From contig CAMOHY010000144.1 in the NCBI GenBank assembly GCA_946615495.1, positions 1 to 6,100 on the forward strand: a DNA stretch of 6,100 nt, in the 5' to 3' direction. This DNA is from an uncultured Clostridia bacterium (GTDB lineage Bacteria > Bacillota > Clostridia > Christensenellales > Aristaeellaceae). Under the pieces are notes generated by a model. The model was given only the letters and a program-made list of their open reading frames with translations. It was not told the origin of the DNA and searched no databases. Below are positions 1 through 4,985 of the stretch, one piece after another (position 1 is the first letter of the stretch; every line of letters starts with the position of its first letter). Made by a program: the position numbers and the translations under genes.

Positions 1-88
1 AGGCCACAAAATCCATCCCAAATCTGGTAAGTTTTTAGAACGCGAATAGTATTAATTACAATTCTCCTGTAGAATGGCGCTGACAGGC
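1..88. other. Left-edge region after the glycosyltransferase stop
   Basis: This AT-richer stretch lies downstream of the glycosyltransferase on the minus strand. No complete gene, clear hairpin terminator or plus-strand gene is visible. On the minus strand, the frame one base back from the glycosyltransferase frame stays open from the stop region to the window edge, about 30 codons. This could be a shifted C-terminal tail or chance. The low GC at third codon positions in that frame (about 12 of 30) argues for ordinary intergenic DNA. Confidence 0.4.
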
Positions 89-907
89 TCAATCGGCCAA
101 GGTAACATTCCAGATGTAGCGCCAAATGAGGAACCGGTGCTGCTCATACAGCCCTTTTTCCACATAAAGCGCTTTAAAGTGCTGATAGAGCCGCCATTTG
201 ATCTGGCAGGAATGCACCACGTGGACGAGGGTGCGGATGGAGGTGCTGCCAGGGCTTTTTATATAATGATAAACGGGCTTTTCCACCAGGGCGGCGCCCT
301 GGCTCACCGCGCGGTAATACTGCATGTTGAAGGCAAAATCCTCGCCCCAGGAGAGAAAGGAATCAAATTGCAGTCCCTGCCCGCGGATGAGGGAGGACCT
401 GTACATTTTGTTCCATAGGGCGCTGAAATAAAAGGAGCCGGGCCGCTTGACCAAATGAGAAAAAAATTCTTCTCCGGAAATTTCCCGCGTGCCGGGCAGC
501 AGGCCGCGGACGCTTTCCGCGGTGCCCAGGTCAAAATAATAGTGGGCGATGACCAGTTCCTTGTCGCCAATGGCGCGCAGCATGGTTTCGCAGGCGTCGG
601 GGGTGAGCAGGTCATCGCTGTCGGCAAACATGACGTATTCACCCCGCACGGCCTGAAGGCCCGCGTTCCTGGCGATGGCAGGCCCAGCGTTTTTCTGGGC
701 AATCAGGCGCACCCGGCCATCGCTTTTTTCTATTTCCCGGCAAAGGGCCAGGCTGTTATCCAGGCTGCCATCCTCCACCAGGATCAATTCAATGTGCTCA
801 TAGGTTTGCTCAAGCACACTGTCGGCGGAACGTTTCAGCGTTTTTTCCGCATTATATACGGGCATGACGATGCTGATAAGCCCCGGTATCATTTGCGATT
901 CAGGCAT
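89..907 (-). CDS. Family 2 glycosyltransferase (GT-A fold)
   Basis: This 272-residue cytoplasmic or membrane-associated enzyme probably moves a sugar from a nucleotide-sugar donor to a cell-surface glycan; donor and acceptor cannot be read from sequence. The GT2 core is clear: ISIVMPVYN near residues 11-19, VEDGS at 44-48, NAGPAIARNAGL near 73-84, and the metal-binding DXD region ADSDD at 95-99. ALWNKMY (163-169) and WGEDF (187-191) are typical of the capsule and wall-polysaccharide branch, with WGED in the acceptor/catalytic region. No transmembrane segment is seen. The ATG is supported by AGAGAGGG (plus-strand 913-920), five bases upstream; Met6 is a weaker alternative. It follows the DegV gene by 32 bases on the same strand, so they are probably cotranscribed. 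Many relatives carry a longer C-terminal tail, so truncation by frameshift is possible. The family call is firm; the substrate is unknown. Confidence 0.93.
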   Translation of the reverse strand: MPESQMIPGLISIVMPVYNAEKTLKRSADSVLEQTYEHIELILVEDGSLDNSLALCREIEKSDGRVRLIAQKNAGPAIARNAGLQAVRGEYVMFADSDDLLTPDACETMLRAIGDKELVIAHYYFDLGTAESVRGLLPGTREISGEEFFSHLVKRPGSFYFSALWNKMYRSSLIRGQGLQFDSFLSWGEDFAFNMQYYRAVSQGAALVEKPVYHYIKSPGSTSIRTLVHVVHSCQIKWRLYQHFKALYVEKGLYEQHRFLIWRYIWNVTLAD

Positions 908-939
908 AATGTCCCTCTCTGAGATGGTGTGGGTTGGGA

Positions 940-1818
940 TTACTTGCAGGGCGTGGGGGAGAAGAAGAACAGCGCCACTGCCCCCGGCCCCACGTGGGAC
1001 CCGGTGCCGGGCTCGTAGCAGCGGATGAGCACATCCTTAATGTTCCGCTTGCGCTTGAGCTGGGCGGCCAGAAATTGGGCGTCCTCCTCGCAGTCCCCAT
1101 GGGCGATGGCCACGATTTCGTCGCTGTCGGCTTCCGCGTGCTTATCAAACAAATCGGCCAGCGCCAGGAGAGACTTTTTTCTGCCGATCACCTTGCCGCA
1201 GCTGACGATTTTTCCCTCCGAATCGCCCATCAGCAGGGGCTTGATGTTGGCCAGCGAGCCGATGCGCGCCGTCAGGCTGGAAATGCGCCCGCCCTTGTGC
1301 AGAAACATCAAATCATCCACCGTGAAAAACTGGCACATGCGGCGCTTGTTGTTTTCTGCCCATTCGGTGGCGGCATCCAGGCTCAGCCGGGCGCTGCGCT
1401 GCACCGAGGCCTTCAGGGCAAAAATGCCTTCGCCGAAGGAGGCGGCCAGGGTATCCACCACCCGGATGATGCGGCCCGGATATTCCTTCATCAATTCTCC
1501 GGCGGCCTGACGGGCGGCGGCGCAGGTGCCGCTGATGCCGCTGGACATGGCCACGTACAAAATATCCTTGCCCGCCTTGACCACGGGCTCAAAGGCGTGC
1601 ATAAACTGCGCCATATTCACCATGGAGGTTTTGATAGGGCCGCTCTGGCGCAGGGCATTATAGAAGGCATGGCCGTCAAAGGCCTTATTTTCGTCATAGC
1701 AGGGCATTTCCCCCTGCGCTGTCATGCAGGTGAGGGGAATGATGTCGATCTGGGCTTCATGGGCCAGGTCGGGCGTGATGTTGGAGGAAGAGTCGGTCAT
1801 GATTTCAAAGCTGTCCAT
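940..1818 (-). CDS. DegV family protein (fatty-acid binding, FakB-like)
   Basis: This 292-residue cytoplasmic protein belongs to the DegV family. Family members such as staphylococcal FakB bind a fatty acid and present it to the kinase FakA, which makes acyl-phosphate for phospholipid synthesis. The signatures run in order: TDSSSN at 8-13, TSMVN at 64-68, SSGISGT at 92-98, VVDTLAASFGEG near 120-131, FTVDDLMFLHKGGRIS at 165-180, ANIKPLL near 190-196, and GSHVGPGAV at 273-281. Thr64, Ser93 and His275 sit where the family contacts the fatty-acid carboxylate (family knowledge, positions matched by eye). Length is normal for the family. The ATG has AAAGGA (plus-strand 1828-1833) nine bases upstream and a promoter beyond it. 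The glycosyltransferase follows closely. No FakA-like gene is in the window, so the lipid role is inferred from family; the ligand is unknown. The symbol is left empty because genomes carry several paralogues. Confidence 0.95.
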   Translation of the reverse strand: MDSFEIMTDSSSNITPDLAHEAQIDIIPLTCMTAQGEMPCYDENKAFDGHAFYNALRQSGPIKTSMVNMAQFMHAFEPVVKAGKDILYVAMSSGISGTCAAARQAAGELMKEYPGRIIRVVDTLAASFGEGIFALKASVQRSARLSLDAATEWAENNKRRMCQFFTVDDLMFLHKGGRISSLTARIGSLANIKPLLMGDSEGKIVSCGKVIGRKKSLLALADLFDKHAEADSDEIVAIAHGDCEEDAQFLAAQLKRKRNIKDVLIRCYEPGTGSHVGPGAVALFFFSPTPCK

Positions 1819-1855
1819 GGCAGTGGGTCCTTTCTAATCTGGTTTTCAATACTAT

Positions 1856-1882
1856 ATTATACCATGATGATTATAAAGTCAA
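1856..1882 (-). promoter_or_regulatory. Sigma-A type promoter for the DegV-glycosyltransferase unit
   Basis: Read on the minus strand, TTGACT (1877-1882) is followed 15 bases later by a perfect TATAAT (1856-1861). The spacer is shorter than the usual 17. A second -10 choice, TAATAT two bases further on, gives a 17-base spacer. Either predicts a start a short way upstream of the DegV ribosome binding site. The site is back to back with the promoter of the DUF1836 gene. Confidence 0.6.
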
Positions 1883-1903
1883 CCATAGAATCGGATAAAA
1901 CAG

Positions 1904-1932
1904 TGGCAAAGCGAGAAAGAGTGTGTTATAAT
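1904..1932 (+). promoter_or_regulatory. Extended -10 promoter for the DUF1836 gene
   Basis: A perfect TATAAT (1927-1932) is preceded by TGT, forming an extended -10 element. TGGCAA (1904-1909) lies 17 bases upstream and matches the -35 consensus at only three of six positions, which is acceptable with an extended -10. The predicted RNA starts near 1939, leaving about 55 bases before the gene. Confidence 0.55.
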
Positions 1933-1973
1933 AACAACCGGACGAGCCTGTTTGGCAGGCCGGCCTACACGAA

Positions 1974-2005
1974 AAGGAAACGGGATGAGCGGATATGCCG
2001 GATGA
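1974..2005 (+). other. Shine-Dalgarno and six-codon overlapping leader frame before the DUF1836 gene
   Basis: AAGGA (1974-1978) is six bases before an ATG at 1985 but sixteen bases before the DUF1836 ATG at 1995. The first ATG opens a frame encoding MSGYAG that ends with TGA at 2003-2005, inside the DUF1836 gene. The DUF1836 frame has an in-frame stop at 1986-1988, so its start cannot move upstream. Translation may therefore reach DUF1836 by coupling from this small frame, or the spacing may simply be poor. Confidence 0.3.
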
Positions 2006-2564
2006 AAAAGCCTTGGTAAAGGAAAAGCTATTGGAGTGGGAAGGACTTTTGAACGCCTATGTCCTGCCGGAATGGGACGCTTTTCCTGCTTTGCCACTGT
2101 ATATGGACCAGGTGATCTACCTGATGAACCAGTATCTTTCCCTTTTGCCCAAGGAGGGGGAGGAAAAGCTGGTAACGCCGGCCATGATAAACAATTATGT
2201 GAAGCTCAAGATCATTCCTCCGCCGGTAAAAAAGCGGTACGGCCGGGTGCATTTGGCTTTTCTGGTCATGGTGTGCGTGCTCAAGCAAAGCGTGAACACC
2301 AGCGAAATCCGCAAAGCGCTGCCCCTTGGCCTGGCGGAGCAAGAGGTTCAGGCCCTCTACGGCGGTTTCACCCAAGTATTCTGCCAGGAAAAGGCTGCCT
2401 TTATCCATACCGTGCGCGCCGCCGCCGAGCCCATTTTTCAGAAGGACGGTTTGCCGGTGACGCGCTTAATCTTCCAGGCGGCTACCTCGGCCAACCTTTC
2501 CCGGCTGCTGGCCCAGCAGGTGCTGGGGCTGTATCCCCTGCCGGAAAATAAGAAGGAAGAATGA
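1995..2564 (+). CDS. DUF1836 domain protein
   Basis: This 189-residue soluble protein is recognised as DUF1836, a family common in Bacillota and without established function. The core starts near residue 35 with LYMDQVIYLMNQ and continues with LVTPAMINNYVK (59-70) and PPPVKKRYGRVHL (75-87), then LVMVCVLKQSVNTSEI near 90-105. The block around 59-97 resembles a MerR-like winged helix-turn-helix: a helix ending in NNYVK, a Pro-rich turn, and RYGRVHL leading into a hydrophobic helix. A DNA-binding role is therefore plausible, but it is inference. There is no signal peptide or membrane segment. The ATG at 1995 is the first usable start in frame because a stop lies at 1986-1988; its ribosome binding site is oddly spaced. 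The gene is divergent from degV, has its own promoter and ends in a hairpin terminator, so it looks monocistronic. If it is a regulator, the shared upstream region with degV would be the first target to consider. Confidence 0.9.
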   Translation: MPDEKALVKEKLLEWEGLLNAYVLPEWDAFPALPLYMDQVIYLMNQYLSLLPKEGEEKLVTPAMINNYVKLKIIPPPVKKRYGRVHLAFLVMVCVLKQSVNTSEIRKALPLGLAEQEVQALYGGFTQVFCQEKAAFIHTVRAAAEPIFQKDGLPVTRLIFQAATSANLSRLLAQQVLGLYPLPENKKEE

Positions 2565-2567
2565 ATC

Positions 2568-2621
2568 AAAAAAATACCGCAGGGCTGCCTGAAATAATCA
2601 GGCAGCCCAATTATTTTTTTT
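2568..2621. terminator. Bidirectional intrinsic terminator between convergent genes
   Basis: A perfect 11-base stem, GGGCTGCCTGA (2582-2592) and TCAGGCAGCCC (2598-2608), encloses the loop AATAA. On the plus strand it is followed by AATTA and a run of eight T, which ends DUF1836 transcription. Seven A at 2568-2574 supply a U-tract for minus-strand transcripts from the lipoprotein gene, although it starts about seven bases after the stem and is weaker. Confidence 0.93.
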
Positions 2622-2628
2622 CTGTCCG

Positions 2629-4056
2629 TTACGAGCCGAAGGGGAATTCGCCCTCCAGCAGGGTGCGCAGCGTGGCGGGACCGGCTACGCCGTCCACCTG
2701 CAAGCCGTGATAGCGCTGGAAGGACTTGACGGCGTTTTCCGTGCCTTCCCCATAGTAGCCGTCAGCCACGCCGGTAAAGTAGCCCTGGTTTTTCAGCGCT
2801 TGCTGCATTTCCTGCACGGGCGTGCCGTACATGCCCCGGCGCAGGGTGGCGTACTGGTTGTTGGGCGCGGCGGTGACCCGCACATAGATGTTGTCCGGAA
2901 TGGGCGTAGGGGTCAGCCGGGGCGTCACGGTGGGCCGGATGGTGGCGGTGGCCCTGGCGGAGGAAGAGGACATGACGGAAGAAGAGAACAGCTTGTTCAG
3001 CGTTCCGCCGCCAACCACGCCGTCGGCGGTGATTCGGTTATCCCGCTGGAAGGCCTTCACCGCGTCCGTGGTGCCGGAGCCGAAATCGCCGTCCACCGTG
3101 CCGGTATAGTAGCCCAGGTTCTTCAGCTTCTGCTGCAGCAGCCGCACGGCGGACTTGGACGTGCTGCCCTCCCGCAGGGTGATGCCCACGATGCCGGAGG
3201 GGGAGGACGCCTTGCTGGCAGAGGAGGAATACAGGGCTTTCAGCGTTTCGGGGCCGGCCACGCCGTCGGCGTAGCTGGTGTTGCGCCGCTGGAAGGCGAT
3301 CACGGCGGCCTCGGTGGCGTTGTCAAAATTGGAGGTGGCGGTGCCAACCAGATAGCCCAGAGAAATGAGCCGCTCCTGCATTTGCTTTACCTGCTTGCCG
3401 CTGTTGCCGTTGCGCAGGTAGGTGTTGGCGCTGTAGGAGGGGGTGGCGGTGGGCTTGGGGGTAGCGGTTGCGGCGGGCTTGGCGGTCTGCCGGGCGGAGG
3501 CCAGCTTGGCCATGGTGGCGCTGCCCACCTTGCCGTCCACGGTCAGGCCATACTGCTGCTGGAAGGCTTTCACGGCCTTTTCGGTGGCTTCGCCGAAATC
3601 GCCGTCCACGGTGCCCTTATAGAAGCCCAGCTCCCGCAGCTTTCTTTGCACGTTGCGCACCTCGTCGCCCTGAGAGCCCAGCTTCAGCGTGCCGGAGGGC
3701 GTGGCGGTGGGCGCGGTGGAGGGCGGCGGAGTCACCGACGAGGGGGCGGAAGAATTCGCCGTCGCCATGGGGGCCACGGTGGTCCAGTTGTTCACCGCGC
3801 CGGTAGGCAGGCTGACGACCTGGCCGGGATTATTCTGCGCGTTATTGCTGGCGTGCTCCGGCGTATCGGTGGGGTCATCCGTCGGCGCCGCGGGCACGGC
3901 GGTGGGCACGTTAGTGGCGGCGGGGTAGGTGGGGAAATTGAGCGAGTTGCCCGCCTGGTTGCCGGCCGATATATTGTTGGGCTCCACATAGCAGCCGCTC
4001 AGCAGCAGCGGCAGCACAAGCAGCAGAACGATAAACGCGGCTTTGACAGGTTTCAT
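2629..4056 (-). CDS. Lipoprotein with four peptidoglycan-binding (PG_binding_1) repeats
   Basis: This 475-residue protein is probably exported, lipid-anchored and bound to the cell wall. Residues 1-22 form a lipoprotein signal: Lys2 and Lys5, a Leu/Val-rich core, and the lipobox LLSGC with Cys22 as the modified residue. A Pro/Thr/Asn/Ser-rich region (about 25-120) follows. Four PG_binding_1 repeats lie near 123-186, 212-276, 292-357 and 402-467, joined by Pro/Thr/Ser linkers (about 190-208 and 359-388, with ATP and TPxP repeats). Repeats 1, 3 and 4 keep the family pattern of a Gly-Tyr/Phe turn, DGxxG, AVKxFQ and a late DG.VG; repeat 2 has SNFDN in place of DGDFG. No hydrolase, transpeptidase or amidase domain is seen, so a binding or scaffold role is inferred. 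AAGGAAGGA (plus-strand 4063-4071) lies six bases before the ATG. The upstream HAD gene is on the same strand, 129 bases away. It ends just before a hairpin terminator. Confidence 0.93.
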   Translation of the reverse strand: MKPVKAAFIVLLLVLPLLLSGCYVEPNNISAGNQAGNSLNFPTYPAATNVPTAVPAAPTDDPTDTPEHASNNAQNNPGQVVSLPTGAVNNWTTVAPMATANSSAPSSVTPPPSTAPTATPSGTLKLGSQGDEVRNVQRKLRELGFYKGTVDGDFGEATEKAVKAFQQQYGLTVDGKVGSATMAKLASARQTAKPAATATPKPTATPSYSANTYLRNGNSGKQVKQMQERLISLGYLVGTATSNFDNATEAAVIAFQRRNTSYADGVAGPETLKALYSSSASKASSPSGIVGITLREGSTSKSAVRLLQQKLKNLGYYTGTVDGDFGSGTTDAVKAFQRDNRITADGVVGGGTLNKLFSSSVMSSSSARATATIRPTVTPRLTPTPIPDNIYVRVTAAPNNQYATLRRGMYGTPVQEMQQALKNQGYFTGVADGYYGEGTENAVKSFQRYHGLQVDGVAGPATLRTLLEGEFPFGS

Positions 4057-4185
4057 GGGACATCCTTCCTTCCGAAATAATGCGTGGGTTGAAGCGCTTT
4101 CCTGACTACTTCTACTACATAGACGGAAAACAGAATCAATTTGTTCCTTCTTTTTTGGAAATTATTTAGAAATAGGGCCATTTTA
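4057..4185. other. Spacer between the HAD gene and the lipoprotein gene
   Basis: These 129 bases separate two minus-strand genes. They carry the ribosome binding site of the lipoprotein gene (4063-4071) and an AT-rich half next to the HAD stop. I see no convincing hairpin terminator. The best -35 candidate on the minus strand, TTGATT, lacks a good -10 at the right distance. Readthrough from the HAD gene or a non-sigma-A promoter are both possible. An 8-base palindrome, AAGCGCTT, is at 4092-4099. Confidence 0.4.
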
Positions 4186-4779
4186 TCAGCCCAGCGTATC
4201 CTCTCCCGCGTAGTGCCAGGTACGGAAGCCCAGGGCGGCCGCAGCTTGCACATTCGCAAGGGAATCGTCGATGAACAGCGTACCTTCTGGCTGTAAGCCT
4301 CCGCGCTCTATCAATTTGGCAAAAATGGCGGGGTCGGGCTTTACCAGCTTTTCCTGGGAGGACACCACCCGGTCCTCAAGCATTTGCAGATGGGGATAAG
4401 CCTGGCAGGCGAAGGAAAAAGCGGGCTCGCCGTAATTGGTGAGGGCGAAAAGGCGCTTGCCCATGGCCGCCAGCTCCGGAATCATATCGTACAGCGGCAG
4501 GGGGCGCATCGTTTCATGGAAATGGTAAAAAGCGTACAGGATCATTTCCTTGCCGCCTTTGACCTGGGCCGCGTCCGCCATGCTTTGGGCGATTTCCTCG
4601 TTGCTTTCCACGCCCAGGTCAAAGGCGGCCCACCGCCAATCCGGCCCAAACATGGCATGAAAAAGCGCTTCCCGGTGCTCCTTGGGCAGCAGGGCGGCCA
4701 CCTTTTCCGGCTCAAAGGTAAGCAGCACATTGCCTACATCAAAAACAATACAATCCGCATTCAGCAATCTTTCATCCAT
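4186..4779 (-). CDS. HAD-superfamily hydrolase, subfamily IA (YihX-like)
   Basis: This 197-residue cytoplasmic protein carries all four haloacid dehalogenase motifs and probably removes phosphate from a small metabolite. Motif I is VFDVGNVL with nucleophile Asp14; motif II is LTNYG with Thr114-Asn115; motif III is Lys147 in KPDPAIF; motif IV is FIDDSLANVQAA with Asp171 and Asp172. The region between motifs I and II (about 20-100) is a helical cap typical of subfamily IA. The usual second Asp of motif I is Gly16; FDxGNV is normal for the YihX branch, so this is not a sign of decay. E. coli YihX acts on alpha-glucose-1-phosphate, but the substrate here cannot be assigned. The ATG at 4779 is the only start in frame, since a stop lies seven codons upstream. 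GGAGG (plus-strand 4789-4793) is nine bases before it. The gene is divergent from clpB, and the lipoprotein gene follows on the same strand. Confidence 0.92.
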   Translation of the reverse strand: MDERLLNADCIVFDVGNVLLTFEPEKVAALLPKEHREALFHAMFGPDWRWAAFDLGVESNEEIAQSMADAAQVKGGKEMILYAFYHFHETMRPLPLYDMIPELAAMGKRLFALTNYGEPAFSFACQAYPHLQMLEDRVVSSQEKLVKPDPAIFAKLIERGGLQPEGTLFIDDSLANVQAAAALGFRTWHYAGEDTLG

Positions 4780-4801
4780 ACATGAATTCCTCCACGCCTA
4801 T

Positions 4802-4830
4802 AGCATACCATAAATCGCCGCCGAATACAA
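4802..4830 (-). promoter_or_regulatory. Candidate extended -10 promoter for the HAD gene
   Basis: Read on the minus strand, TTGTAT (4825-4830) is 17 bases from TATGCT (4802-4807), which is preceded by TGG as in an extended -10. The predicted start near 4795 lies just before GGAGG, so the leader is very short. Both boxes are imperfect. Confidence 0.4.
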
Positions 4831-4864
4831 TCACTTTCCTACCGACAGGATCCGCCAATTCGCG

Positions 4865-4913
4865 GAAAAAATTTTTGAAATAGGGTTGACAGCAGGGAAA
4901 AACGTGGTACAAT
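4865..4913 (+). promoter_or_regulatory. Sigma-A promoter of clpB with A/T-rich upstream element
   Basis: A perfect -35 TTGACA (4886-4891) is followed 16 bases later by TACAAT (4908-4913), which is preceded by TGG as in an extended -10. An A- and T-tract region at about 4865-4881, just upstream of the -35 box, could act as an UP element. This is the best-matching promoter in the window, consistent with a strong gene that needs a repressor under normal growth. Confidence 0.88.
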
Positions 4914-4915
4914 AT

Positions 4916-4939
4916 GGTCGAAGGTCAAAGAAAGTCAGA
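4916..4939 (+). promoter_or_regulatory. CtsR operator (tandem heptads) of clpB
   Basis: The known CtsR site is a direct repeat, RGTCAAANANRGTCAAA. Here GGTCAAA (4923-4929), spacer GAA, and AGTCAGA (4933-4939) match it with one mismatch, at the sixth base of the second heptad. A further heptad-like GGTCGAA (4916-4922) abuts the first, giving three in a row. The site begins two bases after the -10 box and covers the predicted transcription start, so bound CtsR would block initiation. In Bacillota, CtsR represses clp genes until heat or protein stress inactivates it. No CIRCE element (HrcA site) was seen. Confidence 0.85.
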
Positions 4940-4985
4940 ATTTGATCTTCCCGAACAGGAATTTTCCCGAATGGGGGTTGAGGCT

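Noticed and set aside
1957..1966. Ten-base palindrome AGGCCGGCCT in the DUF1836 leader
   Set aside because: Too short and GC-rich to be a terminator, with no T-run after it. It could be an operator, but there is no supporting second copy.
934..2019. Plus-strand open frame of 361 codons opposite degV
   Set aside because: No family resemblance, it crosses the divergent promoter region, and the minus strand carries a complete DegV protein with all family motifs.
2629..4056. Tandem DNA repeats or a CRISPR-like array suggested by recurring words in the lipoprotein gene
   Set aside because: The recurring words encode the PG_binding_1 repeats, are diverged at the DNA level and are irregularly spaced.
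2707..4080. Long plus-strand open frame of 457 codons opposite the lipoprotein gene
   Set aside because: Its product is a Gly/Ala/Arg/His-rich low-complexity string with no domain. It mirrors the repeats of the real lipoprotein gene, which has a signal peptide, lipobox and four recognisable domains.
4199..4240. Gly in place of the second Asp of HAD motif I as a sign of inactivity
   Set aside because: The real motif lies near the gene start (residue 16), and FDxGNV is normal for the YihX-like branch; all other catalytic residues are intact.
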